DNA of 64,000 nt from Nitrososphaerota archaeon (GCA_028866895.1 JAGWHF010000001.1:221915-285914), one strand, 5' to 3'. Numbered from the stretch's first letter, positions 25,332-33,421 are shown. Numbers and translations: made by a program. The notes: a model not told the origin generated them from the letters alone.

Positions 25332-25640
25332 ATGCGTGTATTCTATACGCAGAAGCTTGAGGATATTTTGGAGCGGGTGGAGCTTACTGATTGGAGGCAA
25401 AAACTTGTTCAACCCCTTACCTACAGGGAACAAACCCTCTCGGATAACTGGAAGTCCTGCGCACTTGGAGAGAGGATTAGAAAAGAGGGTCGGGACTTGG
25501 AAACCGTAAAGGATCTTTCCCCTGAGGCCATAAAGCTCGGGTTTGATTTTGCCGCTGCAATAAGGAGGAGGGATAGCACTGCCGCCTTGGAGATTTTGGA
25601 ACAGATAGAAGGAATGCCGTCCATTTGGAGAAATCCGTAA
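25332..25640 (+). CDS. hypothetical helical protein, 102 aa
   Basis: Unrecognised, soluble and mostly helical protein with a balanced charge. Some features are FYTQKLEDILERVEL at the start and a Trp near each end. No Cys pairs, signal or membrane segment. It starts 56 bases after the zinc-ribbon gene and may be cotranscribed. A T-run (25654-25660) after the stop could end the transcript. Confidence 0.6.
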   Translation: MRVFYTQKLEDILERVELTDWRQKLVQPLTYREQTLSDNWKSCALGERIRKEGRDLETVKDLSPEAIKLGFDFAAAIRRRDSTAALEILEQIEGMPSIWRNP

Positions 25641-25975
25641 AAATTTGGCCTGTTTTTTTACTAGTTTTGATTGACTGGCGTTAACAGGAAAAGTGAGTTC
25701 GGGTTACTGTTAGTTTGCTGGTAGAAATACGGGGTGCCATTTTTTGACGTGATTTTGGGGAATAATGGGCCCAAAACCTAGGGGTTTAGCTTTTGTTCTT
25801 GGCCCGGAGGTTTATGGAAACCCTTGCCAGCCAATGGGGGTGTTTTGGCCCTTGGCTGCCATATGTAGGCACAAGTGTTAAACCCCCCCTAAAAATCGGC
25901 TTTTTTGAAAAAATCACCCCATTCGTGAATTCGAGGGAAATCCGGGGGGTTGAACTTTCGGGCATGGGGTGAAAA
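25641..25975. other. gene-free region with short hairpins and G/C runs
   Basis: 335 bases with no convincing gene. After a T-run at 25654-25660 the sequence is unusual, with many runs of C or G and small perfect hairpins: AAACC-TAGG-GGTTT at 25774-25787, GGTTT-ATGG-AAACC at 25809-25822 and CAGCCAA/TTGGCTG at 25828-25834 with 25852-25858. It may be a long leader for the Cys-rich gene at 25976 or an RNA gene. Confidence 0.4.
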
Positions 25976-26206
25976 ATGGCCCCATCTCAGCAAAAGTATG
26001 TGCAAAAACCCCCCAAATGGGCCTCGGGAGGGGGGTGGTTTCGGGCATGTTTTTGTGGAAAAAGGGGGGTAAAAATAACCCCCAGACGTACAAAAACCAG
26101 GGCAGATCTCATGGTTTTATGTCACAAATGTTCGGAGCAAAAGCACGGCGAATGTATGGGAAAGGCCGGAATGTTTGACTGTGATTGCCAGCATTGCAAG
26201 AAATAG
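25976..26206 (+). CDS. Cys-rich putative zinc-binding protein, 76 aa
   Basis: The N-terminal half is basic with Gly and Trp (WASGGGWFRACFCGKRG). The C-terminal half holds CHKCSEQKHGEC and FDCDCQHCKK, giving about eight Cys plus His, enough for two zinc sites. An overlapping frame (25969-26178) lacks such order and is taken as a shadow. Function unknown; nucleic-acid or metal binding is likely. Confidence 0.6.
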   Translation: MAPSQQKYVQKPPKWASGGGWFRACFCGKRGVKITPRRTKTRADLMVLCHKCSEQKHGECMGKAGMFDCDCQHCKK

Positions 26207-26279
26207 GCCTTAGAAAGGCTAACTTTTCAAACTGGCTATTTGCAGCCCCGGCCTAAAGTGAATTGACGCAGCCAACATT

Positions 26280-26697
26280 ATTCTTGGGTTCTGGCAGGTC
26301 TGCTGGAAGGCCTTGGAATTCATGCCTTATCATATAGGGAGTCAGGGATAGACCAAGAATACCTCGCAAGAGGTAGGACAGCCATCTTTTTTAGGTCCTG
26401 GTGTGCAATCGTACTTTCTGGTGTAAGGAAGGAACAGCCAGATGCCAGGATGGGATGTGATAGCCTGTATCCAAAGAGGTTGGACCACGAATGAAAAATA
26501 GCAAGCCGTGGAAAGGGTGTACAGCCACAATCTGACCAACTTGAGGTTCGAGAAATCTCCCCTATTTCCCAGGTGTTCAAAAATCAATCTCGTTGTGGGG
26601 GGGGGATTGACAACTAGAATGGTTGCTTGAGCACGCCTGGAATATTCAAGGCTGTAAATGGTTTGCAAATTCCCTTGGGGGTTGTCCATCCTAGTTG
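26280..26697 (+). ncRNA. possible structured RNA, unidentified
   Basis: This gene-free stretch has many complementary segments that can nest: ATTCTTGG 26280-26287 with CCAAGAAT 26353-26360; a GNRA hairpin ACCTC-GCAA-GAGGT at 26361-26374; TCCTGG 26396-26401 with CCAGGA 26445-26450; TCTGG 26417-26421 with CCAGA 26438-26442; CCACG 26485-26489 with CGTGG 26507-26511; TACAGCC 26520-26526 with GGCTGTA 26650-26656; CAACTAG-x-ATGG 26611-26622 with CCAT-x-CTAGTTG 26686-26697. The GCAA loop points to the plus strand. Some pairs cross, so a pseudoknot or alternative folds are implied. I could not match the signature bases of RNase P or SRP RNA. Ends are approximate. Confidence 0.4.
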
Positions 26698-26736
26698 ATC
26701 CCCACATTAAATAGGACGAGTCTTGAAGGCGTGGAT

Positions 26737-27078
26737 ATGGAACGGTTTGAGCTAAAAATCACGGTAAATAAAAGGCCGACGGAGGCCCAGATGAGGGATC
26801 TTCACGAATACTTTGCAGAGATGCCGATGGATGAGATTCTTGGAGGGCTATATTTTGCAAAAAACAGGTGGAAGGCAAAGGATGCAGGCGTGCTCAAAGT
26901 CGGGAGGAAAAGCATCGTAAAAAAAGAGATTCACTCAATCACGTACGAGCAGGCCCAGTGGAGGCTCAAAAACTGGAAGGTGATGATAGCCAACTACAGG
27001 AGGTTGGGATACAGCTACCCTACGATTTCAAGGATAAAGAAGGTCCTCATCGAGGTAAGCCGCAAGAAATCTAGATAG
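26737..27078 (+). CDS. hypothetical protein, 113 aa
   Basis: Unrecognised basic protein. The ATG at 26737 (or the GTG at 26731) lies about 24-30 bases after a TATA-like ATTAAATA (26705-26712), so a leaderless start there is preferred over the TTG at 26695. The sequence is strand-helix mixed with many Lys/Arg and Tyr in the second half (QAQWRLKNWKVMIANYRRLGY), suggesting nucleic-acid contact. Convergent with the CdvB gene. Confidence 0.6.
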   Translation: MERFELKITVNKRPTEAQMRDLHEYFAEMPMDEILGGLYFAKNRWKAKDAGVLKVGRKSIVKKEIHSITYEQAQWRLKNWKVMIANYRRLGYSYPTISRIKKVLIEVSRKKSR

Positions 27079-27709
27079 TCTCTTGCTTTTTTACGGTGGA
27101 GGAGAGGTTTGAGGGCAGATCCGGTATGGATTGCCTTACCTGCCCTTCCAGCACTGCGTGAGCCTCCTCGAGGATCTGGTTCGTGTCTGCACTGGTGGTG
27201 TCCACGGTGAACGTATTCTCGGAATTCATGGATGCTCCTGCCATGATGTCTCCCAGTATGTTTGACAGATCCTGCATGGAGGAATTTGCCTCCGGCATCA
27301 GCCCGCTGAGTCCAGAACCTAATCCCTTGATTATGGACATGCACGGGCTGAGGGTGACTACCACGTCTCCAAGCTCGGAAATTGTGTTAAGCCTGAGCTG
27401 GATCTGCTCCATTGCCAACTTTGCCCCCACTACCATGTTGGTCATCTTGCGGATCTCGTGTAACTCAGTGGCATACGCTTGGGAGTATGGCTTGTTCTGA
27501 CTTCGTACCGCCTCAACCACCTTTTTGAATATATAATCATCCTTTTCCTTTAGCTTCCTTGCAATCCCGTCAAGCTTTGCAATCTGAAGCTGCAGCCTCT
27601 TCTGGGCCTCGTCAATCTTGGGCCTAAGCGGCGCATCCGGCTTTACCTTGTCTATTACCTTCTGTGAAATGCTGTCTTTCTGTATGTTCCATCTTGCTGC
27701 AAAGTTCAT
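27071..27709 (-). CDS. cdvB: ESCRT-III-like cell division protein (CdvB family)
   Basis: A 212-residue Snf7-type protein. Residues about 15-150 give the basic first helical hairpin (KPDAPLRPKIDEAQKRLQLQIAKLDGIARKLKEKD) and following helices typical of archaeal CdvB; the last 40 residues are acidic and flexible. CdvB polymers act with the AAA+ CdvC at the division septum. I see no clear winged-helix tail for CdvA binding, so this may be one of several CdvB paralogues. A TATA-like TTTAAA lies about 30 bases upstream on the minus strand. Confidence 0.85.
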   Translation of the reverse strand: MNFAARWNIQKDSISQKVIDKVKPDAPLRPKIDEAQKRLQLQIAKLDGIARKLKEKDDYIFKKVVEAVRSQNKPYSQAYATELHEIRKMTNMVVGAKLAMEQIQLRLNTISELGDVVVTLSPCMSIIKGLGSGLSGLMPEANSSMQDLSNILGDIMAGASMNSENTFTVDTTSADTNQILEEAHAVLEGQVRQSIPDLPSNLSSTVKKQETI

Positions 27710-27828
27710 TATTGACTGTGCCCTAGTCGAATTTGCCGCTTTAAACTTTCATGTTCTAAAGAATGGTGTTACTGCGGTTACAAGGGTCTGTAGTTACAGG
27801 CATGAGCTGACACGCAAATAAATCAATG

Positions 27829-27850
27829 TTTCTAAATTCGAATATAGAAA
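27829..27850. repeat. 22-base palindromic motif, copy 3
   Basis: Fits TTTC-N4-TTCGAA-N4-GAAA exactly (N4 parts TAAA and TATA) and is extended to ten-base arms, AATGTTTCTA at 27825-27834 and TAGAAACATT at 27845-27854. It lies upstream of cdvB, about 120 bases from its start, and about 15 bases after the stop of the thioredoxin-like gene, for which it could also be a terminator hairpin. Confidence 0.6.
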
Positions 27851-27868
27851 CATTCTACATCCATGCCT

Positions 27869-28981
27869 CTAGCCAAACGTGAACGTGTATATCTGAAATC
27901 CGGACTTTGGAAGCAGGGTAAGTGTGTGCGGACCTGCCTGCTGTGACGAGATGACATTGTACAGCCTGTTCTCAAAGACATGGACTATACCGTTCTGCAA
28001 GTCAGTTCCTGCATAGGAGGGTGAGACGGGACTGCCATCAAGGAGGACTTTGACGTCAACACCTGGACCTGAGGCCACGATGTTTACGTCCTTTGCGTAG
28101 TACGGGAGCACAATCTCTCCATTATCTGAGGAAAGAGACATTCTGTCAGGAAGGTTCTGCCAGGAGCCCTCAAGGTAAAAGTGATCCTTTTCCAGGTTTT
28201 CCGGAAGGGTGTAATTTACAGTCTGGTCGGGCTGGAAACCCTCCCTGTTTCCAAGGAAGTTTCTTCCTGCCGCAAAGTTGTATCCAAAGTAGAGTTCTGA
28301 TGTCTGCCTGTTCGAGAATATGTGGGGCTGGATATCCACGAGCGGAATGGTAGCATTTATCCCAAGCCCGAGTGCCTGTGATCGCTGGTTGAGCAGTACC
28401 TGTATGACCTGCTCCGTCCTGTTGTATTCCCCCTCGCCAAAATGGACGTACCTTATGTGGCCCAGATAGTCAGTCATGTATTCTGCCGGCCAGTATCTGT
28501 TTCCAAACGCATCCCATGTGGCGTGGTTACTGTCAAGCACTACCGGATAAGTTATGTTGTATTTTTGGACGGCCATCCGCACATTGCTGATGTCTTTCTC
28601 AAAGTCAAATTCTGGAGAATGAATTCCTACTATGACAAGCCCCTTGTCGGCATATTTTGCATTCCACTGTTCGAGGAACGGAAGAGTGCGAAGGCAGTTG
28701 ATGCAGCTGTACGTCCAAAAGTCATACAACACTACCTTGTTCTTCGTCTCATCCTTCAGTTCCTCTGGCGTTGTGTTGAGGTAGCCCGTAATGCCGACAA
28801 GTTTCGGCGCCAAAGGATACTTGCCCTCCTCTGCCATCGTGACATTGGCTGTGATTGATTGCATTCCGTTTCCGGAGGATTCGGTCCTGTCAAGCGAGTT
28901 GAAATATGTGGCAAGGACTGCAATTGCAACTGCAATGACGGCACCTGCAATGGCTGCATTCTTTACCTCTTTTTTTACCAT
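27869..28981 (-). CDS. membrane-anchored thioredoxin-like protein, DipZ C-terminal type
   Basis: A 370-residue protein with an N-terminal membrane anchor (about residues 9-27). The thioredoxin-like domain (about 50-210) has the unusual active site WTYSCINC in place of WCxxC, as in the C-terminal half of mycobacterial DipZ. It is followed by a beta-rich domain (about 240-370) like the DipZ carbohydrate-binding-like module. It should lie outside the membrane and exchange electrons with the CcdA-like partner encoded immediately upstream. Likely role: extracytoplasmic thiol-disulfide control, for example for copper proteins. Confidence 0.8.
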   Translation of the reverse strand: MVKKEVKNAAIAGAVIAVAIAVLATYFNSLDRTESSGNGMQSITANVTMAEEGKYPLAPKLVGITGYLNTTPEELKDETKNKVVLYDFWTYSCINCLRTLPFLEQWNAKYADKGLVIVGIHSPEFDFEKDISNVRMAVQKYNITYPVVLDSNHATWDAFGNRYWPAEYMTDYLGHIRYVHFGEGEYNRTEQVIQVLLNQRSQALGLGINATIPLVDIQPHIFSNRQTSELYFGYNFAAGRNFLGNREGFQPDQTVNYTLPENLEKDHFYLEGSWQNLPDRMSLSSDNGEIVLPYYAKDVNIVASGPGVDVKVLLDGSPVSPSYAGTDLQNGIVHVFENRLYNVISSQQAGPHTLTLLPKSGFQIYTFTFG

Positions 28982-28984
28982 GTC

Positions 28985-29758
28985 TTATCCTAGCAGCACG
29001 TTGTTTAAGAGTGGAAAGCTTGCAATTGTGGCCAACTGGTTTGTATAGACAAGCACGCCAAGGGTCATTATCAAGATTCCCATCACGATGGAATAGTACT
29101 TGAGGTGCCTGCTCATGGATCGTATCAATCTTGTAAATCTTGAGAAGAAAACACCCATCATGATGAACGGGATGCCAAGTCCGATGGAGTATCCCAGCAG
29201 CAGGATGAAGGCATGGCCAGGCGAGGTTGCTGCAAGTGTAAGTATGCTTCCAAGTATGGGGCCGATGCAGGGAGTCCAACCGGTTGCAAAGGCAAGGCCG
29301 AAAACAAATGACATTGGGTATGATGCGGACGTCCTGTTGAGAATGATCTTCTTTTCGAAGTTAAGCCTTGATATCTTGTAGGATAGCAGCATGAACACTC
29401 CAAATGCGATTATTATTATCCCGCCCACGTGGTTGAACTCTGCAAACAGCTTACCGGTGGAGGAAGAAAGTACGCTGTTGAGCACCACTCCGAGTACGGA
29501 GAAGACTACAGTAAACCCTGTTACAAAAAACACGGTGTTTAGCATTATGTTGATCCTACTTGAGACCATGTTTAGGGTACCGTCATTTTTCTGGAGTTCC
29601 GTGATGGTGCTTCCTGAGATGTATGCAAGGAAGGCTGGAATCATGGGGAGGATGCAGGGGGCAAGAAACGAGCCAAGGCCGGCCAAAGCTGCAATGCCAA
29701 GGCTCAGTTCTACCATGCTTATTTGAGGTCGTTTTTTTATTAATACCTTGTTTTGCAT
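28985..29758 (-). CDS. ccdA: CcdA/DsbD-type thiol-disulfide membrane transporter
   Basis: A 257-residue protein with about six membrane segments. The family features are LGSFLAPCILPMIPAFLAY in the first helix and GWTPCIGPILGSILTLAA in the fourth, placing the two reactive Cys in proline-rich helices. CcdA carries electrons from cytoplasmic thioredoxin across the membrane. Its stop is three bases before the start of the thioredoxin-like gene, so the two form one operon. Together they correspond to the two halves of DipZ, here split. Confidence 0.88.
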   Translation of the reverse strand: MQNKVLIKKRPQISMVELSLGIAALAGLGSFLAPCILPMIPAFLAYISGSTITELQKNDGTLNMVSSRINIMLNTVFFVTGFTVVFSVLGVVLNSVLSSSTGKLFAEFNHVGGIIIIAFGVFMLLSYKISRLNFEKKIILNRTSASYPMSFVFGLAFATGWTPCIGPILGSILTLAATSPGHAFILLLGYSIGLGIPFIMMGVFFSRFTRLIRSMSRHLKYYSIVMGILIMTLGVLVYTNQLATIASFPLLNNVLLG

Positions 29759-29774
29759 GCCTGTGTCGGGCCGT

Positions 29775-30905
29775 CTATGTCAAGGCAAATCTTTTTCCCG
29801 CATTCTCGAAAACGTCAATCGATCTCTCGATAATGTCATCCGTCAGCCATGCGGTACCTGAGATCCTTATTCTTGCTGAATTGCGCTCCACGGTGGGATA
29901 TCTTATTGCCTGCGCAAAGATTCCGTTCCTTGAAAGGTATCTTGCAAAGTCAAGCGCCTTCTTCTCGCTGCCCACGACTATGGGAATTATCTGGCTCTTG
30001 GAATCGATTATGAATCCTGCAGACTCGAGTCCTTTTTTCAGACGCATGGTGTTTTTCCACAGTCTTGCCCTGCGCCTTTCCCTGTCAGACGCAAAGTTGG
30101 CAAGGGCTATTTTGACCAAAAAGTTTGGAAGTGCCGAAGTGTAAATGAACGGCCTTGAGATGTTTATTGCAAGGTCGATTACCTCGCTCCTTGATGCAAC
30201 ATACCCGCCAAAGGCTCCGAGCCCCTTGCTGAGGCTGCTGATGTAGACGTCCACCTTTCTTGTTACTCCGAGATGGGATGCGGAACCGCGTCCATCTCGG
30301 CCTGCTACAAAATCGCCGTGGGCGTCGTCGAGGATTAGTATGGCGCCGTGCCTTTGGCACATCTCGGCAATCTCGTCGAGCTTGGCAAAGTCTCCGTTCA
30401 TTGAGAATATGCCCTCTGTTATTACAAATTTGTGCCGTGCCTTTTTCTTAATCTTGCAGCCCAGATCGCGCATGTCGTTGTGTTGGTATACTGACCTTCT
30501 TGCATGCGAAAGTCTGCATGAATCTATGATGCTTGCATGATTGAGTTCGTCGCTTAGGATGAGGTCACCCTCCTGCGGGAGAACCGAGAGTGCCCCCAGG
30601 TTTGCCATGTAGCCGGTCGGAAAAACCAGCGCCTTTTGCTGGCTTTTGTGGCCTGCAAGCGCAGATTCAAGCTTCTCAAACAGAATGTCATTTCCTGCAA
30701 TGAGCCTTGAGCTTGATTGCGTCTGCAACCTGGCGGGTCTTGCAAGTCCAAGGCCAAGGTAGTCGTTTGATGACAGGTTGGCAAGCCTCCTGCCTCCAAT
30801 TGTAATGTACGGTCCTGAGACCCTGCTGTCAAGCAATCTTCGGTAGAGGTTTGCCCTCCTTATCTTGCTGAGCCTGGAATCAACGAATTTGAACTTAGGC
30901 TTCAA
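29775..30905 (-). CDS. bioF: 8-amino-7-oxononanoate synthase
   Basis: A 376-residue PLP enzyme of the alpha-oxoamine synthase family, joining pimeloyl-thioester and alanine in biotin synthesis. Diagnostic: LSSNDYLGLG, FPTGYMANLG, ILDDAHGDF (PLP-ring Asp and His) and the lysine in ISSLSKGLGAFGG. Its start overlaps the bioB stop by 11 bases. The related glycine acyltransferase (kbl) is excluded mainly by the biotin gene context. Confidence 0.92.
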   Translation of the reverse strand: MKPKFKFVDSRLSKIRRANLYRRLLDSRVSGPYITIGGRRLANLSSNDYLGLGLARPARLQTQSSSRLIAGNDILFEKLESALAGHKSQQKALVFPTGYMANLGALSVLPQEGDLILSDELNHASIIDSCRLSHARRSVYQHNDMRDLGCKIKKKARHKFVITEGIFSMNGDFAKLDEIAEMCQRHGAILILDDAHGDFVAGRDGRGSASHLGVTRKVDVYISSLSKGLGAFGGYVASRSEVIDLAINISRPFIYTSALPNFLVKIALANFASDRERRRARLWKNTMRLKKGLESAGFIIDSKSQIIPIVVGSEKKALDFARYLSRNGIFAQAIRYPTVERNSARIRISGTAWLTDDIIERSIDVFENAGKRFALT

Positions 30906-31899
30906 GGCCTATCTTTGATATCATCTCAAAATCTCGGGCGGGAGAGTTGCCGCCAATTGTGAGATACCCTCCGGTGATGATTCCGTTTGCGCCTCCTAGG
31001 AGGACCTTTTCCTGCTCATTTGAAAGGTAGACCTCCCGGCCACCGGCTATCTTCAAAATTGTCCTTGGCATGAGGAATCGAAAGACCGCTACCGTTCGCA
31101 GGATCTCGGCAAGGGAGACAGGGGACTGTACCTCCATGGGTGTTCCCTTTTGCGGTACGAGGATATTGATTGGGCATTCCTCCGGCGCAAGTTTTGCCAG
31201 GTCCAAGCCCAGCTCGAGCCTCTGCATTCTTGTCTCACCCATTCCTATTATCCCGCCGCAGCACAGTTCAAGGCCAGTCCTTTTTACAATGAGGTTGGTG
31301 TTCATCCTGTCGTCGTAGGTGTGAGTGCTGCAGATCTTGGAAAAGAAACTGCGCGGTGCCTCTAGGTTGTGGTTGTACCTTTTTACGCCGAGCCCCTTGA
31401 GGCGCAAGGCCATCTCTTCATCTATGAAACCAAGCGAGCAGTTTACCTCGATGCCGACCTTGTCGTTGATCTCCCTGATTATCTCACATATCTGTTCAAA
31501 ATCTCCCTGCGTGGGTCCCCTCCAGGCGCAAACAAGACAGAAGCTCTTTACTCCTTCCTCCTTTGAGACTCTCGCGTTGTCCACTATGACATCTGCCGGC
31601 AAAAGCTTGTATGTGTCAATTCCTGTCTTGTAAAAGGCCGACTGGGAGCAGAAAGTGCAATCCTCCTGGCACTTGCCTTTTTTTGCGTTGATAAGTGATT
31701 CCACATCGACAACATTGCCGATTATCTTTCGGGTTATCTCGTTTGCAGCATCGGACAGGGCCTGCAAGGAATGCTCGGGTACATTGATGAGCCTTTCGGC
31801 CTCGCTTGGGTCTATCGGCATGCCTGCAAGCACTTTGTCTTTACATGATGTGATGAATTCAATGTCAGGGTTCATGGGTCTGTTTTTTGGCAAATCCAT
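30895..31899 (-). CDS. bioB: biotin synthase
   Basis: A 334-residue radical SAM enzyme inserting sulfur into dethiobiotin. The CxxxCxxC motif is in GKCQEDCTFCSQSAF (about residues 76-83). Further family residues: CLVCAWRGP, RYNHNLE and a late GGRE segment. It lies 54 bases after bioA and overlaps bioF. A BirA-like operator sits in the bioA-bioB gap. Confidence 0.95.
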   Translation of the reverse strand: MDLPKNRPMNPDIEFITSCKDKVLAGMPIDPSEAERLINVPEHSLQALSDAANEITRKIIGNVVDVESLINAKKGKCQEDCTFCSQSAFYKTGIDTYKLLPADVIVDNARVSKEEGVKSFCLVCAWRGPTQGDFEQICEIIREINDKVGIEVNCSLGFIDEEMALRLKGLGVKRYNHNLEAPRSFFSKICSTHTYDDRMNTNLIVKRTGLELCCGGIIGMGETRMQRLELGLDLAKLAPEECPINILVPQKGTPMEVQSPVSLAEILRTVAVFRFLMPRTILKIAGGREVYLSNEQEKVLLGGANGIITGGYLTIGGNSPARDFEMISKIGLEA

Positions 31900-31916
31900 T
31901 AATTAACATTATTATC

Positions 31917-31944
31917 GTAAACCGGCCTGATGGTACAGGTTTAC
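31917..31944. promoter_or_regulatory. BirA-like biotin operator upstream of bioB
   Basis: GTAAACC (31917-31923), a 14-base spacer, then GGTTTAC (31938-31944): a perfect seven-base inverted repeat that matches the core of the known bacterial BirA site (GTAAACC-N14 to N16-GGTTTAC). It lies 18 to 45 bases before the bioB ATG, overlapping where a TATA box would sit for a leaderless bioB transcript. If bioB is read only from the bioA promoter, binding here would act as a roadblock. Confidence 0.6.
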
Positions 31945-31953
31945 CATTCCCGG

Positions 31954-33267
31954 TCAAATCTTTTTTGAGACATTTCGTATGGTGCTAATTGTGCCATCCA
32001 CGAGAAATTCAAGGTCCTCTTCGGGCATCGCAAGGGGAGGCACAAGCATCACTATGTGTCCAAGAGTCCTGAGGTATATTCCGTGTTTTTTTGCCTCTTT
32101 GAAGACCTTCTGGTACACCTTTTTGTCGGGTGAGATGGGTGTTTTTTTTACAGCATCTGAGACAAGCTCTATTCCCATCAGCATTCCCTTGTGCCTGACA
32201 TCTCCCACAATTTCTAGGCGTGTGATCTCTGCAGCTCTCTTTTGCAGGTAGGCTGAGCTCTTTTCAACCCTTGAGATCAGGTTGTGCCTCTTATACAGCC
32301 TTAGGTTCGCGATTGCCGTGGCGCAGGCAAGGGGATTCCCGGTAAAGGTATGACCGTGGAAGAAATGTTTCATGTCCTTGTATTGGCCCAGAAACGACTC
32401 GTAGATCTCCTTGGTTGCAAGGGTTGCTGCAAGTGGCAGGTATCCGGCAGTCAGCATCTTGCCAAAGGAGACAATGTCCGGCACGCACCCCTGTGTTTTG
32501 TACTCTACCATGGAGCCCAGCCTGCCAAGGCCCGTGGCAATCTCGTCCAGGATGAACAAGGCCCCGTGGTCTCTGCATATCTTGCCCACCTTTTTTTGAA
32601 ACCCATCCGGGAAGATTGTAACCCCACCTGCCACCTGCGCGCCGCTTTCCATGACAAACGCCGCAATGTTTTCATGTTTTGATAGGACGCCCTCTATCTT
32701 GTCAAGGCAGTGGTCCTGGAACCGCTCGAATGTAAAACCTGGCGGGAGTCTGTATCTGTCGGGGGCAGGTGTCCTGAATGCAGGAAAGAGCAGCGGTTTG
32801 TAGCTTGAAAAAAAGGCAGGAACATACCCGAGAGACATTGCACCCACCGTATCACCGTGATAACCGTTTTCAAGGGTTGCAATTCGGGTCTTTCTTTTCT
32901 CGTCTTTGTTGTGCCAATACTGTAATGCCATCTTGACTGAAACCTCCATGGCAGTGGACCCGTCGTCAGAGTAGAACACCCTGTACATGTTAGGGGCCAT
33001 CCTAACAAGCATCCTTGCAAGTTCCTCAGCCTTGTCATTTGTGAGGTTGAAGAGGGACGAGTGTTGTAACCTCCTTGTCTGCGATACCATGGAGCGGACA
33101 AGTTCCTCGCGTGAATGGCCCCACACGTTGCACCACATGCTTGCAACACCGTCCAAGAGGCGCCTGCCCCGAGAGTCATACAGCCACATCCCCTTGCCCC
33201 TTGTGATAGAGTCAAATTTCGACCAGTCTCCCATCTGTGTATATGGATGCCACACCCTGCTTTCCAT
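31954..33267 (-). CDS. bioA: adenosylmethionine-8-amino-7-oxononanoate aminotransferase
   Basis: A 437-residue class III PLP aminotransferase. Diagnostic: VWHPYTQMGDW at the start (SAM pocket), DDGSTAMEVSVKMA, ILDEIATGLGRLG and the PLP lysine in SFGKMLTAGYLPLAAT. A TATA-like TTTTTAAT lies about 23-30 bases upstream on the minus strand. First gene of bioA-bioB-bioF. Confidence 0.94.
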   Translation of the reverse strand: MESRVWHPYTQMGDWSKFDSITRGKGMWLYDSRGRRLLDGVASMWCNVWGHSREELVRSMVSQTRRLQHSSLFNLTNDKAEELARMLVRMAPNMYRVFYSDDGSTAMEVSVKMALQYWHNKDEKRKTRIATLENGYHGDTVGAMSLGYVPAFFSSYKPLLFPAFRTPAPDRYRLPPGFTFERFQDHCLDKIEGVLSKHENIAAFVMESGAQVAGGVTIFPDGFQKKVGKICRDHGALFILDEIATGLGRLGSMVEYKTQGCVPDIVSFGKMLTAGYLPLAATLATKEIYESFLGQYKDMKHFFHGHTFTGNPLACATAIANLRLYKRHNLISRVEKSSAYLQKRAAEITRLEIVGDVRHKGMLMGIELVSDAVKKTPISPDKKVYQKVFKEAKKHGIYLRTLGHIVMLVPPLAMPEEDLEFLVDGTISTIRNVSKKI

Positions 33268-33399
33268 ATGTGGAGTTCTGCCAGAAGCATTAAAAACGGT
33301 GTCGCTCGGGCCTTGCTTGACAGGAAGCGATGCGGATTAAACCATGCACCAAAAAACACTGCCGGGAACCTGCTGTCATCTTGACATGACTCATTCGAG

Positions 33400-33415
33400 T
33401 CAGAACATGTTCTGA
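33400..33415. repeat. 16-base perfect palindrome upstream of bioA
   Basis: TCAGAACATGTTCTGA reads the same on both strands. It lies in the 154-base gap between the end of the TrmB-like gene and the start of bioA, about 130 bases before bioA. A candidate operator, possibly for the neighbouring TrmB-like protein. Confidence 0.5.
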
Positions 33416-33421
33416 ACCCTG

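Noticed and set aside
25774..25890. 38-codon frame starting at the ATG near 25765
   Set aside because: Composition follows the G/C runs and hairpins; no ribosome site and no recognisable protein pattern.
26280..26697. Identification as RNase P or SRP RNA
   Set aside because: I looked for the conserved RNase P core bases and the SRP helix 8 GGAA loop with its asymmetric loop; only weak partial likenesses were found, so the RNA is left unnamed.
26342..26707. 121-residue minus-strand frame (and an 86-residue overlapping one)
   Set aside because: No codon or protein character, no ribosome site, and the plus strand shows structured-RNA signs in the same place.
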